A stretch of 54,062 bases of DNA from JAAYZM01 sp964510785. GTDB lineage: Bacteria > Actinomycetota > Actinomycetes > Actinomycetales > Cellulomonadaceae. The notes below the pieces were generated by a model. It searched no databases. It was not told the origin of the DNA and saw only the letters and a program-made list of their open reading frames with translations. Positions within the stretch are counted from its first letter, which is position 1. Each line of letters starts with the position of its first letter. Shown here piece after piece: positions 39,481 through 51,514 of this stretch. The stretch spans positions 1-54,062 of the forward strand of contig CAZECM010000014.1 of the NCBI GenBank assembly GCA_964510785.1. The letters run 5' to 3'. A program made the position numbers and the translations under genes.

Positions 39481-41298
39481 CTAGCGCTTGCGGGTACCGA
39501 ACACGGAACGGGTGATCTCCCGGCCGAGCTGGGTGCCCACGGAGCGCAGCAGCGACTCGACGCCCTTGGTGGCCGTCGTCGTCCGCTTCTGCGCCGCCTT
39601 CTCCTTCTCGCGCGCGACCCGCTCGGCGGTGCGGGCGTCCTCCTTGGCCTTGCGCTCCGCCTCCTTCGCGGCGATCGCGTCCGCCTTGGCCTGCTCGGTC
39701 GCGGCGGCCGCCTCGGCCTTGGACTGCTCGGCGGTCTGCATCCGGGCCGTGAGCAGCTCGTAGGCGGACTCGTTGTCGACCGCCACCGCGTACCTCGCCG
39801 TCGCGGGGGAGGCGTTGACGGTCTGCTGGAGCACCGACTCGGGCGCGGGGTCCATCGAGGACTGCGGGGCGCGCAACCGGGTCCAGGCGACGGGCGTCGG
39901 CACACCCTTCTCCGTGAGGACCGTGGTGATCGCCTCGCCCGTGCCGAGCTCCTGGAGCAGGCGCTCGATGTCGTACTCGGACTTCGGGAAGGTCCGGGCG
40001 GCCGCACGCAGGGCCGTCGCGTCGTCGGGCGTGAAGGCGCGCAGCGCGTGCTGCACCCGGTTGCCGAGCTGGGCGAGCACGTCCGGCGGCACGTCCTTGG
40101 GGGACTGCGTCACGAAGAAGACGCCCACACCCTTCGAGCGGATGAGCCGCACCGTCTGGGTGACCTGCACGAGGAAGTCCTTCGACGCGCCCGTGAACAG
40201 CAGGTGAGCCTCGTCGAAGAAGAACACGAGCTTGGGCTTGTCGAGGTCGCCCACCTCGGGCAGCTCGGAGAACAGGTCCGCGAGCAGCCACATGATGAAC
40301 GTCGAGAAGAGGGCGGGTCGGTCCTGCACGCCGGGCAGCTCGAGCGCGGAGACGAGTCCCCGACCGTCCGCCGTCGTCCGCAGCAGGTCCGACGTCGCGA
40401 ACGCGGGCTCACCGAAGAACACGTCCGCACCCTGGGCCTGCAGCCCCACGATCTCGCGCAGGATCACCCCGGCCGTCGCTGCGGACAGGCCGCCGATGCC
40501 CTTGAGCTCGTCCTTGCCCTCGTCCGAGACGAGGTAGGCGATCGTGGACTGCAGGTCCTTGAGGTCGAGGAGCGCGAGCCCCTGGGAGTCCGCCCAGTGG
40601 AAGATGAGGCCGAGGCTCGACTCCTGCGTGTTGTTCAGGCCCAGGACCTTCGAGAGCAGCAGCGGGCCGAAGTCCGTCACGGTCGTGCGGATGGGGATGC
40701 CCGTGCCCTGGCCGCCGAGCGTGTAGAACTCCACGGGGTGCGAGCGGCCCTGCCAGTCCTGGCCGATGCTCTGCGTGCGTGCGAGAAGCTTCTCGTTGCT
40801 CGGGCCCTCGACGGCGAGGCCGGACAGGTCGCCCTTGATGTCAGCGACGAACACGGGCACCCCGGCGTTGCTGAGCGCCTCCGTCATGACCTGGAGCGTC
40901 TTCGTCTTGCCCGTTCCCGTGGCACCCGCGACGAGGCCGTGGCGGTTCATCATCGCGAGCGGCAGGCCCACCTGGACGGCCGGGTTGGCCTCGCCGTTCT
41001 CGACGAGCGCGCCGAGCGTCAGCATCTCGCCCTTGAACTGGTAGCCCTCGTGGACCACGCGCGCCCAGCCCTCGAGCTCGGGAGTGCCGGCGGCCACGGG
41101 GGACCCGGCGGGCGGAGCCCCGCCGTCGGGCACGACCCCCGCCCCTGCCTGCGCCGCCTCGAGCGCGGCCTTCGCCGCGGCTGCCTTCGCGGCGGCGGCC
41201 ACCGCGGCCGCTTGAGCCGCGTCCGCCTCGGCCTGCGCGGCCGCGGCCTGGAGAGCGGCGAGATCGGGGGACGGGTCGGAGCCGGGAGCATCTGCCAT
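39481..41298 (-). CDS. HerA-like ATPase (DUF853 helicase family)
   Basis: Soluble ATPase of 605 residues. An Ala-rich coiled-coil lead (about 10-60) is followed by a HerA/FtsK-type core. Walker A is GATGTGKTKTLQV, Walker B is KLVFFFDEAHLLF, and QSPKDVPPDVLAQLGNRVQHA is the sensor region typical of DUF853. The C-terminal stretch is a long charged coiled coil (AEQSKAEAAAATEQAKADAI, then AKEAERKAKEDARTAERVAR). The role is unknown; HerA relatives act in DNA end processing or membrane-linked DNA pumping. A leaderless promoter (TAGTGT, 41306-41311) precedes the ATG at 41298. Confidence 0.88.
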   Translation of the reverse strand: MADAPGSDPSPDLAALQAAAAQAEADAAQAAAVAAAAKAAAAKAALEAAQAGAGVVPDGGAPPAGSPVAAGTPELEGWARVVHEGYQFKGEMLTLGALVENGEANPAVQVGLPLAMMNRHGLVAGATGTGKTKTLQVMTEALSNAGVPVFVADIKGDLSGLAVEGPSNEKLLARTQSIGQDWQGRSHPVEFYTLGGQGTGIPIRTTVTDFGPLLLSKVLGLNNTQESSLGLIFHWADSQGLALLDLKDLQSTIAYLVSDEGKDELKGIGGLSAATAGVILREIVGLQAQGADVFFGEPAFATSDLLRTTADGRGLVSALELPGVQDRPALFSTFIMWLLADLFSELPEVGDLDKPKLVFFFDEAHLLFTGASKDFLVQVTQTVRLIRSKGVGVFFVTQSPKDVPPDVLAQLGNRVQHALRAFTPDDATALRAAARTFPKSEYDIERLLQELGTGEAITTVLTEKGVPTPVAWTRLRAPQSSMDPAPESVLQQTVNASPATARYAVAVDNESAYELLTARMQTAEQSKAEAAAATEQAKADAIAAKEAERKAKEDARTAERVAREKEKAAQKRTTTATKGVESLLRSVGTQLGREITRSVFGTRKR

Positions 41299-41311
41299 GT
41301 CACGAACACTA
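41298..41311 (-). promoter_or_regulatory. -10 element of a leaderless promoter for the HerA-like gene
   Basis: On the minus strand TAGTGT (41306-41311) lies seven bases before the ATG at 41298. Confidence 0.55.
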
Positions 41312-41358
41312 CTGAGCCGGATGCGCGTCGGCGCCAGGAATCACCCAGGAGCGGTCGG

Positions 41359-41364
41359 TACAGT
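41359..41364 (+). promoter_or_regulatory. -10 element before the VKOR gene
   Basis: TACAGT at 41359-41364 gives a predicted start near 41371. The short leader carries GGAGG five bases before the GTG at 41390, unlike the leaderless neighbours. Confidence 0.5.
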
Positions 41365-41389
41365 GTGCCGACCGACCCGGGAGGACACC

Positions 41390-42013
41390 GTGACGACGCA
41401 CGACGACGCCGAGACCGGCGAGCCGCTCGACCTCGATCCCGAGACCGGCCCCTCGCTGCGCCGGTTCGGTTGGCTCTACCTCGTCACGGGGCTGTTCGGA
41501 CTCGTCGGTTCGGCCGTGCTGACGCTCGAACGCATCGCGACGCTCGTCGACTCCGAGCACGTCGCCTCGTGCTCCATCAACGCCGCGATCGACTGCGCCC
41601 CCGCGATGGCCTCGTGGCAGGGCTCGCTCCTGGGTTTCCCCAACCCGTTGCTCGGCCTCGGCGCGTTCCCCGTGGTCATGATGTTCGGCGCGGTGCTCCT
41701 CGCGGGGCTGCGCCCGCCGCGCTGGATGTGGGTCTCGCTCGCCGCGGGCGCGACCCTCGGCATGGCGCTCGTCGCCTTCCTCGTCTACACGTCCCTCGCC
41801 GTGCTCGTCGTGCTGTGCCCGTGGTGCTTCCTCGTGTGGCTCGTGACGTGGCCGGTGTTCTGGTACACGCTCGTGCGGCTCGTGGACGACGGCGTGATCC
41901 CGCTCGGCGTGCGCGCCCGCGGGTGGGTCCTGCGCAACCGCTTCGTCATCACGGTCGCGTGGTACCTCGTCGTCGGCGCGTTGTGCGTGATCGGGTTGCG
42001 CCACCAGTTCTGA
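41390..42013 (+). CDS. Vitamin K epoxide reductase (VKOR) family protein
   Basis: Membrane oxidoreductase of 207 residues that re-oxidises a DsbA-like partner and passes electrons to menaquinone. The GTG at 41390 follows a good GGAGG; the frame extends upstream to 41297 but lacks signal there. The four-helix core has the first cysteine pair in SCSINAAIDCAP, the loop GFPNPLLGLGAFP, and the redox-active CPWC at 143-146. It ends in a further helix. No DsbA partner is fused or nearby. The role in disulfide formation of secreted proteins follows from the family. Confidence 0.87.
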   Translation: MTTHDDAETGEPLDLDPETGPSLRRFGWLYLVTGLFGLVGSAVLTLERIATLVDSEHVASCSINAAIDCAPAMASWQGSLLGFPNPLLGLGAFPVVMMFGAVLLAGLRPPRWMWVSLAAGATLGMALVAFLVYTSLAVLVVLCPWCFLVWLVTWPVFWYTLVRLVDDGVIPLGVRARGWVLRNRFVITVAWYLVVGALCVIGLRHQF

Positions 42014-42052
42014 CCGCGCGCTGCCGGGTCGGGGCAGGGGCGCCGTCGGCGA

Positions 42053-42064
42053 TAAACTCGCCGG

Positions 42065-42065
<1 letters not shown>
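42053..42065 (+). promoter_or_regulatory. -10 element of a leaderless promoter for leuS
   Basis: TAAACT at 42053-42058, six bases, then the GTG at 42065. There is no Shine-Dalgarno sequence, notable for an essential translation gene. Confidence 0.65.
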
Positions 42066-44986
<2,921 letters not shown>

Positions 44987-45883
44987 GTGGTCTTCGCCAG
45001 GGCGCGCGCGGGTCGGGTGGCGGTCGTCACCGACTCCACCGCGTCGATCCCCGCGGGGCTCGCCGAGGCGGCGGGGGTGCGGGTCGTGCCGCTCGACGTC
45101 GTCATCGGGGGCGAGCGCTTCGTCGAGGGAGAGGGCGACACGGAGGACCGGCTCGTGCGGGCGCTCGAGGAGGGCACCCGCGTCTCGACCTCGCAGCCCG
45201 CACCGGCCGCGTTCGCGCGCGTGTACGCCCAGGCGGCGCAGGCCGGGGCACGGGAGATCGTCTCGATCCACCTGTCCGGCGAGCTCTCGGGCACGTTCCG
45301 CGCCGCAGAGCTCGCCGCGCTCGGCTCGCCCGTGCCCGTGCACCTCGTGGACTCCCGCTCGGCGGGGCTCGGCCTCGGGTTCGCGGTGCTCACCGCCGTC
45401 GAGGCCGCCCGGACCCGCCCCCGGCGTGGGGAGCGTGACGAGCTGGCCGGTGGCGCGGCCGTGGCCCAGCGGGCGCGCGAGGTGGCCGCGTCCGGCAAGG
45501 TGCTCTTCCTCGTGGACTCGCTCGACCACCTGCGCCGCGGCGGGCGGCTCTCCGCCGCGGCGGCCGCGCTCGGCACCGTGCTCGGCATGCGTCCGCTGCT
45601 CACGCTGCGCGAGGGGCACATCGAGGTCCAGGAGAAGGTGCGCACCCGGCGTGCGGCCCGCGAGCGGCTCGTGCAGCTCGGTGCCGAGGAGGCCGCGCGG
45701 CGCGTCTCGCCGCGGATCGGGGTGCACCACCTGGGGCAGCCCGAGCTCGCCGCAGAGCTCGCCGGGCAGCTTGCACGCGCCGCACGCATGGACGCCACCG
45801 AGGTGACGATCTCGCAGATCAGCGCCGTGATCGGGGCCCACGCCGGACCCGGGCTGCTCACCGTGGTGGTCACCGACCGCTGA
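44987..45883 (+). CDS. DegV-family fatty-acid-binding protein
   Basis: Cytoplasmic protein of 298 residues starting at a GTG immediately after the leuS stop. It shows the DegV landmarks VAVVTDSTASIPAGLAEAAG, VRVVPLDVVIGGERF, TSQPAPAAFARVY and SIHLSGELSGTFRAAELAA. The second domain has FLVDSLDHLRRGGRLSAAAA and LLTLREGHIEVQEKVRT. DegV/FakB proteins bind one fatty acid and present it to a fatty-acid kinase; no FakA gene is in the window. Coupling to leuS is probably transcriptional only. Confidence 0.92.
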   Translation: MVFARARAGRVAVVTDSTASIPAGLAEAAGVRVVPLDVVIGGERFVEGEGDTEDRLVRALEEGTRVSTSQPAPAAFARVYAQAAQAGAREIVSIHLSGELSGTFRAAELAALGSPVPVHLVDSRSAGLGLGFAVLTAVEAARTRPRRGERDELAGGAAVAQRAREVAASGKVLFLVDSLDHLRRGGRLSAAAAALGTVLGMRPLLTLREGHIEVQEKVRTRRAARERLVQLGAEEAARRVSPRIGVHHLGQPELAAELAGQLARAARMDATEVTISQISAVIGAHAGPGLLTVVVTDR

Positions 45884-45944
45884 GGAGGCACCCGGTGTTC
45901 CACAGGTCGCGCACCGGGACCTGACGGCGCCGGCGGGGGACACC

Positions 45945-45957
45945 TAGCGTGCCCGCA
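45945..45957 (+). promoter_or_regulatory. -10 element of a leaderless promoter for comEA
   Basis: TAGCGT at 45945-45950, six bases, then the ATG at 45957. Confidence 0.6.
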
Positions 45958-46835
45958 TGGCGTCTCGCGAGCGGTCCCGACGCGCGGTCGGGGACCGTGC
46001 GCGCGAGCGTCTCGGCGCGCTCGCGGAGCCACGCGAGGAAGAGCCCCGGTGGCGGCCGGAGGTGGTGGCCGAGCCGGCGTCGGAGCTCGACCTCGATCCC
46101 GACGCCGACGATCTCGTCGCCCGGCTGCGTTCCGGAGCGCTGTCCGCCGCCGCGACCGCCTACACCGCCGCGCACGGGCACCCGCTCGAGCACCCCGACC
46201 CGCTGCTCGACCCGCCGACCCGCCGGTGGGCGTTGAGCCGTCGTTCGGCCGTCGTCGTCGGCCTCGTGCTGCTCGTGGTGGCTGGCGTCGTCGTGCTGCG
46301 GGGTTGGGGTGCGGCGCCGTCCGACGTCGTCCCGTTCGGCCCGGGCGACCCCGGCACTCCCGTCGCGGCGGACGGCGTGAGCGACCCGTTCGCCGCGGAC
46401 CCGCTCGGCGGCGTGGTGGTGGTGCACGTCGTGGGCGAGGTGGCCGTGCCCGGGGTCGTCGAGCTCGAGCCGGGTGCCCGCGTGGCCGAAGCCGTCGACG
46501 CGGCGGGCGGCGCGACGAAGAAGGCCGACCTCGGGGCGCTCAACCTCGCGCGGCCCGTCGAGGACGGCGAGCAGGTCGTGGTGCCGCGGAAGGGCGGTGC
46601 GGGGGGCGGGGGCGACGGCGCGGCGAGCGCAGCGCCGTCGGACAACCGCGTGGACCTCAACGGCGCCGACGCCACGCTCTTCGAGACCCTGCCCGGCATC
46701 GGCCCCGTGCTCGCCGGACGCATCGTCGCGTGGCGCGAGGAGCACGGTCGGTTCTCCTCCGTCGCGGAGCTGCAGGAGGTCTCGGGGATCGGACCGCGTC
46801 TGTTCGCCCAGCTCGAGGGGCTCGTGCGTGTCTGA
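45957..46835 (+). CDS. comEA: ComEA-family DNA-binding protein
   Basis: Membrane-anchored DNA receptor of 292 residues. A long charged cytoplasmic part is followed by one helix (SAVVVGLVLLVVAGVVVL). Outside lies an SLBB domain (VVHVVGEVAVPGVVELEPGA) and a C-terminal helix-hairpin-helix pair (VDLNGADATLFETLPGIGPV, VAELQEVSGIGPRLFAQLEG). It binds incoming DNA and passes it to ComEC. The gene overlaps comEC by eight bases. Whether this organism is naturally competent is unknown; the pair is widespread in actinobacteria. Confidence 0.92.
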   Translation: MASRERSRRAVGDRARERLGALAEPREEEPRWRPEVVAEPASELDLDPDADDLVARLRSGALSAAATAYTAAHGHPLEHPDPLLDPPTRRWALSRRSAVVVGLVLLVVAGVVVLRGWGAAPSDVVPFGPGDPGTPVAADGVSDPFAADPLGGVVVVHVVGEVAVPGVVELEPGARVAEAVDAAGGATKKADLGALNLARPVEDGEQVVVPRKGGAGGGGDGAASAAPSDNRVDLNGADATLFETLPGIGPVLAGRIVAWREEHGRFSSVAELQEVSGIGPRLFAQLEGLVRV

Positions 46836-49233
46836 GGTGGGCGAGGTGTCGCACGGTCCGGAGCCGCGGCCCGCGGTCAGCCGCCCTCGGGCGACCGACC
46901 TGCGGCTCGTCCCCGCCGCGGCGGTCGCGTGGCTCGGTGCCGTGCTGCTCGTCGCGGCACCCGCCGTGATGGCCGGTGCCACGGCGCTGCTCGCGTTCGT
47001 CGCGGCGACCGTCGTCGGTGGGATAGGCCTTCGTGGGATCAGCGGTGCGGGGCGGGAGCGCCGGGGGTCGCCCGGTCGAGGTGCCGCGCACGGCCACGGC
47101 GTCCTCGTCGCGGTCGCGCTCACCGCCGTCGCCCTCTCGACGGCGGGTCAGCTCGCGCTGCGTGAGGCCGGTCCGCTCGATGCGCTCGCCGCGGACCGCG
47201 CCGTCGTGACGCTCGAGGGAGTGGTCCGCTCCGAGCCCCGCCCCCTGGCCGCCGCGCCCGGGTACCGCGTCGAGCTGGGAGCGCGGGCCGTGAGCGGGCG
47301 GGGCTCGGTGGGTGGCGCGGCGGCGCGGGTGCTCGTGCTGGGCGGCGAGGAGTGGCGCGGCGTGCGGTACGGCGAGCGCGTCAGGCTCACCGGGCGCCTC
47401 GGCCCGGCGGACGCGGGCGACGACGTCGCGGCGCTCGCCCGGGCGCTCGGCCCACCCGTCGTGACCGCGCCGGCGTCACCCCTGGACCGCGCCGTCACCA
47501 CGCTGCGCACCGGGCTGCTGCGCACCACGGACGGCCTGGCACCGGACGCGCGCGGCCTCGTGCCCGGCTTTGCGCTCGGCGACACCTCGCGGCTCGACCC
47601 GGTGCTCGCGCAGGCGATGCGGGACGTCTCGCTCACGCACGTCACGGCGGTCTCCGGGGCCCACTTCGCGATCATCGGAGCGGCGGTGCTCGGGCTCGTC
47701 ACGGTGATCGGCGTGCCGCGCTCGGGGCGGGTGGTCGCCGTCGTCGTCGTCACCGTGGGCTTCGTGCTCCTCGTGCACCCGGAACCGAGCGTGCTGCGTG
47801 CCGCGACCATGGGGACCATCGGTGCGCTCGCCCTGCTGCTCGGGCGCCCCTCGGCCGCGATGCCCGCGCTCGCCGCCGCCGTGCTGGGGCTGCTCGTCGT
47901 GGACCCGTGGCTCGCCCGGTCCTACGGCTTCGTGCTGTCCGCGCTCGCCACGGCGGGGCTCGTGCTCCTCGCCCGCCCGATGGCGGCCCGGCTCGGCGCT
48001 TGGTTGCCTGGCTGGCTCGCCCACGCCGTCGCCGTGCCGTTCGCCGCCCAGCTCGCGTGCGCCCCCGTGCTCGTGCTCCTCGCCCCCGTGGTGAGCCTGT
48101 ACGCCGTGCCCGCGAACCTGCTCGCTGCGCCCGCCCTCGTGCCGGGCACGGTGCTCGGTGTGCTCGCGACGCTCGTGGGTCCGTGGTGGCCGTGGGGTGC
48201 GAATCTGCTCGCCGTGGGCGCCGGGTGGGCGTGCTCGTGGCTCGCCGGCGTGGCCCGGGTGGCGGCGGGGCTGCCCGGGGCCGTGGTGCCGTGGCCGGGC
48301 GGTCCGGCCGGTGCGGTCCTGCTGGCCGTGCTCACGATCGGTGTCGGGCTGCTCGTCGTCCACCGCCGCCGGGTCCCCGGGATCGCCCTGCGGATCGTGC
48401 TCGCGCTCGCGGTGTGCGTCGCGCTCGCGGTGAGCCCGCCGGGCCGCCGGGTCGCGCTCGAGCTCTGGCCCGACGGCTGGCCCCCGCCGGGGTGGCAGGC
48501 GGTGCTGTGCGACGTCGGGCAGGGGACGGCCCTCGTGGTGCGCTCGGGCGAGGGGGCCGCCGTCGTCGTCGATGCCGGTCCCGCCGACGGCGGCGCGGGG
48601 ACGTGCCTCGACCGGCTCGGCATCCGGCGGGTCGACCTGCTCGTGCTCTCCCACTTCCACGCCGACCACGTCGACGGTCTCGCCGGGGTGCTCGCCGGTC
48701 GCGAGGTCGTGGGCGCACTCGTGAGCCCGCTCGCCGAGCCGGGACCGCAGGCCGCAGCGGCGCTCGGGGCGCTCGAGCGGCGCGGGATCCCCGTGCGGGA
48801 AGGGCGCTCCGGCATGACGGGCGCGGCGGGGGAGGTCGTGTGGCGCGTGCTGTGGCCCGACGGCGTGCCGCCCGGCGCGGGGCCCAACGACGCGAGCGTC
48901 GTGGTGTGGCTCGGCACGCCGAGCGTGAGCGTCCTCGCGCTCGGCGACCTCGAGACCGAGGCGCAGGACGCACTCGCGCGGGACCTCGCGGCCCGCGGTG
49001 TCCGAGCACCGGCGCGGTTCGTGGTCATGGCCCACCACGGCTCGGCGCGCCAGTCCGCCGCGCTCGCGCAGCTGCTCGCCGCCGAGGTGGTGCTCGTGGG
49101 CGTCGGAGCGGACAACGGCTACGGGCACCCCGCGCCGTCGGCCCTCGACCTGTACGCGCCCGCCCTGATCCTCCGCACCGACGAGTGCGGCTCCGTGGCC
49201 GTCACTCCCACCCACCACGCTCCTTGCCCCTGA
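46828..49233 (+). CDS. comEC: ComEC/Rec2-family DNA-uptake channel
   Basis: Polytopic protein of 801 residues from a GTG inside the comEA end (a GTG at 46837 is an alternative). An N-terminal helix pair and external OB-like region (VVTLEGVVRSEPRPL) precede the competence domain, with HVTAVSGAHFAIIGAAVLGL as the family core and seven to nine helices. The C-terminal third is a metallo-beta-lactamase domain with HFHADHVDG, DAGPADGG and AHHGSARQSA, probably degrading the non-transported strand. All expected parts are present, so the gene looks functional. holA follows after 43 bases. Confidence 0.93.
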   Translation: MSEVGEVSHGPEPRPAVSRPRATDLRLVPAAAVAWLGAVLLVAAPAVMAGATALLAFVAATVVGGIGLRGISGAGRERRGSPGRGAAHGHGVLVAVALTAVALSTAGQLALREAGPLDALAADRAVVTLEGVVRSEPRPLAAAPGYRVELGARAVSGRGSVGGAAARVLVLGGEEWRGVRYGERVRLTGRLGPADAGDDVAALARALGPPVVTAPASPLDRAVTTLRTGLLRTTDGLAPDARGLVPGFALGDTSRLDPVLAQAMRDVSLTHVTAVSGAHFAIIGAAVLGLVTVIGVPRSGRVVAVVVVTVGFVLLVHPEPSVLRAATMGTIGALALLLGRPSAAMPALAAAVLGLLVVDPWLARSYGFVLSALATAGLVLLARPMAARLGAWLPGWLAHAVAVPFAAQLACAPVLVLLAPVVSLYAVPANLLAAPALVPGTVLGVLATLVGPWWPWGANLLAVGAGWACSWLAGVARVAAGLPGAVVPWPGGPAGAVLLAVLTIGVGLLVVHRRRVPGIALRIVLALAVCVALAVSPPGRRVALELWPDGWPPPGWQAVLCDVGQGTALVVRSGEGAAVVVDAGPADGGAGTCLDRLGIRRVDLLVLSHFHADHVDGLAGVLAGREVVGALVSPLAEPGPQAAAALGALERRGIPVREGRSGMTGAAGEVVWRVLWPDGVPPGAGPNDASVVVWLGTPSVSVLALGDLETEAQDALARDLAARGVRAPARFVVMAHHGSARQSAALAQLLAAEVVLVGVGADNGYGHPAPSALDLYAPALILRTDECGSVAVTPTHHAPCP

Positions 49234-49276
49234 GAGCGAGGTCCGGGACGTGGGTGGGCCGTGGCAGGCTAGGCCC

Positions 49277-50272
49277 GTGGCTGCGCGACCTACCTCCCGA
49301 TCCGCCGGGCTTGCCTGGCACGCGGCGCCCCTCGCGCCCGTCGTCCTCGTCTCCGGGCCGGAGGACCTCTTCGCCGAGCGCGCGGTCGGCCTCGTCCTCG
49401 AGCAGGCGCGCGCGCAGCTCGGCGAGGTCGAGGTGAGCGAGATCGACGCGAGCGGCTACCAGCCCGGTGCGCTCGAGATCCTCGCGAGCCCGTCGCTCTT
49501 CGGCGAGCCGCGCGTCATCGTCGCCTCGAAGGTCGAGGCCTGCAACGACGCGTTCCTCACCGAGACGATCGCGTACCTCGAGGGCGTCGCGGACGACGTG
49601 GTGCTCGTGCTGCGCCACGGTGGCGGGGTGCGCGGCAAGAAGCTGCTCGACACCGTGAAGGCGGGCGGGCATCCCGTCGTCGTGTGCGACGCCGTGAAGA
49701 AGGACGCCGACAAGACGGCGTTCGTCACCGACGAGCTGCGCCGAGCGGGCCGCCGGGCCGATGCCGGGGGAGTGCGTGCGCTCGTCGAGGCCGTCGGCTC
49801 GGACCTGCGCGAGCTCGCGTCCGCCGTCGCACAGCTCGTCGCGGACACGACGGGCACCATCGGGGCGCCCGTGGTCGAGCGCTACTACGCCGGCCGTATC
49901 GAGGCGACCGGGTTCCGGGTTGCCGACGCCGCCGTCTCGGGGGACGTGGGTGGCGCGGTGTCGCTGCTGCGTCACGCGCTCGCGACCGGGGTGGACCCCG
50001 TGCCGCTCGTCGCCGCGCTCGCCGCGAAGCTGCGCACGCTCGCCAAGGTCGCCGCGATGCGGGGGCGCGGCGGCCTGGGTGCCGGGGACCTCGGGCTCGC
50101 ACCGTGGCAGGTCGAGCGGGCGCAGCGTGACCTCAAGCGCTGGACCCCCGAGACCCTCGCGTTCGCCATCAACGCCGTGGCCCAGGCCGACGCCGAGGTC
50201 AAGGGCCAGAGCCGCGACCCGCAGTTCGCCGTCGAGCGCGCGGTGCTGCGCGTCGCGGGCGCGGCGGGCTGA
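49277..50272 (+). CDS. holA: DNA polymerase III delta subunit
   Basis: Clamp-loader subunit of 331 residues that opens the sliding clamp. It starts at the GTG at 49277, giving the family start AARPTSRSAGLAWHAAPLAP; the ATG-like start at 49250 adds an atypical extension. The AAA+-like domain begins VVLVSGPEDLFAERAVGLVL. Further landmarks are LFGEPRVIVASKVE, VDRTV-like loops replaced here by VVERYYAGRIEATGFRVADA, and the C-terminal ALVAALAAKLRTLAKVAAMR region. It follows comEC as in most actinobacteria. The usual rpsT neighbour is absent; a two-component system follows instead. Confidence 0.92.
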   Translation: MAARPTSRSAGLAWHAAPLAPVVLVSGPEDLFAERAVGLVLEQARAQLGEVEVSEIDASGYQPGALEILASPSLFGEPRVIVASKVEACNDAFLTETIAYLEGVADDVVLVLRHGGGVRGKKLLDTVKAGGHPVVVCDAVKKDADKTAFVTDELRRAGRRADAGGVRALVEAVGSDLRELASAVAQLVADTTGTIGAPVVERYYAGRIEATGFRVADAAVSGDVGGAVSLLRHALATGVDPVPLVAALAAKLRTLAKVAAMRGRGGLGAGDLGLAPWQVERAQRDLKRWTPETLAFAINAVAQADAEVKGQSRDPQFAVERAVLRVAGAAG

Positions 50273-50293
50273 GCCTCACCTTCGCCGAGCGCC

Positions 50294-50344
50294 TCGGCCG
50301 ATCGGCCGATCCGCTACCGGGCCGCGCTCCGTAGCATGAGCGCG
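50294..50344 (+). promoter_or_regulatory. Leaderless promoter with a doubled TCGGCCGAT motif
   Basis: TAGCAT (50332-50337) is followed by six bases and the GTG at 50344. TCGGCCGAT occurs twice in overlap (50294-50302 and 50302-50310), ending 21 bases before the -10. The same nonamer recurs at 52890-52898 at almost the same distance (22 bases) from the -10 of the oxidoreductase gene. It is a candidate site of the response regulator encoded at 51511-52167. Confidence 0.6.
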
Positions 50345-51514
50345 TGCGGGTGCTGCGGGCGGTGTGGCGAGGGCCGAGGGCCCCGGGTGCGCCGCGCCGC
50401 GTGTGGCGGGACTGGGTGCTGGTGGGCGTCCTCGCGGTGTGCGGGGCGGTCGAGCTCGCGGTGCGCACGGACCTGGAGTGGTGGGCACTCTCCGCCGCAC
50501 TGACGCTCGGGCTGCTTCCCGCGCTGCTGTGGCGGCGCAACCAGCCGCTGCTCGTCCTCACCGTCGCCTTCGCGTCGACCGCGGTGGCCGGTCAGGTTAC
50601 GGGCACCGGCTCCGCCGAGACGTTCACGCTCGCCTACGTGCTGATCCTCGTGTACGCGCTGTACCGGTGGGGGTCGGGCCGCGAGATCACGCTGGGTTCC
50701 GCGGTCGTTCTCGTGGGACTCGCGGCACCGTTCGCGCGCGGGCGGCTCGACGTGTCCGAGCTCGTGGGAGGGGCGGCCGTCGTCCTCGCCGCGTCGGCCC
50801 TCGGTGCGACGTTGCGGGCTCGTGCCCGGGCGCGGGTGCGGGACCTCGAGGGGGCGCGCTTGCTCGAGCGGGAACGGATCGCCCGGGACCTGCACGACAC
50901 GGTGGCGCACCACGTCTCCGCGATCGCGATCCGTGCCCAGGTGGNNNNNNNNNNGGCACGGATCGCGATCGCGGAGACGTGCCCAGGTGGGGCTCGCGGC
51001 CGACCCGGCGACCGGGGTGCAGCGCGACGCCCTCGAGATCGTCGAGGCGGAGGCCGGGCGTGCCCTGGAGGAGATGCGAAGCATGCTGCGGGTGCTCCGA
51101 CTCGGCGAGGCGGCCGAGCTCGCGCCGGCGCGTGGCGTCGCGGACGTCCACGAGCTCGCCGAGCGGCCCCGGGTGGGACCCGCCGTCGAGGTGGAGGTGG
51201 CGCTCGACGACCAGGGTGGGGTGGCTGTCGCCGTCGGCGCCGCCGTCTTCCGCATCGCGCAGGAGTCGGTCACGAACGCACGGCGCCACGCCCGGGGGGC
51301 GACGCTCGTGACGGTGCGCGTCGACGGGGTCGACGCCGACGTCCGCGTGCGGGTCGCCGACGACGGTCGCCCCACGACCGCGGCCCCGGCCGGGTACGGG
51401 GTCGCCGGGATGGTCGAGCGCGCCACGCTCCTCGGTGGCACGTGCCAGGCGGGGCCGGCGCCCGGTGGGGGATGGCTCGTGGAGGCCGTGCTGCCGCGAG
51501 AGCCGCACGCATGA
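50344..51514 (+). CDS. NarL-type sensor histidine kinase, broken only by an assembly gap
   Basis: Membrane histidine kinase with about four N-terminal helices (VLVGVLAVCGAVELAV, ALSAALTLGLLPALL, AYVLILVYALYRW, LVGGAAVVLAASALG). The phosphoacceptor His is in RIARDLHDTVAHHVSAI. The frame runs to 50944, meets 10 Ns and a 27-base fold-back, and resumes in another frame at about 50991 with GLAADPATGVQRDALEIVEA. Removing 50945-50990 joins ...IRAQV to GLAADP exactly in frame, so the real gene is intact. The ATPase domain follows with QESVTNARRHARGA, VADDGRP and GYGVAGMVERA. Its stop overlaps the response regulator start by four bases. Confidence 0.88.
50911..50990. other. Scaffold gap with fold-back artefact
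   Basis: GGCACGGATCGCGATCGCGG and the next seven bases (50955-50981) are the exact reverse complement of 50911-50937, just left of the 10 Ns at 50945-50954. CGTGCCCAGGTGG occurs on both sides as a direct repeat (50932-50944 and 50978-50990). The two contigs therefore overlap by at least 13 bases and the gap has no real length. Confidence 0.9.

Noticed and set aside
50344..51514. A programmed frameshift or true pseudogene in the second histidine kinase
   Set aside because: The frame change coincides exactly with the N gap and fold-back. Removing the artefact restores a complete kinase.
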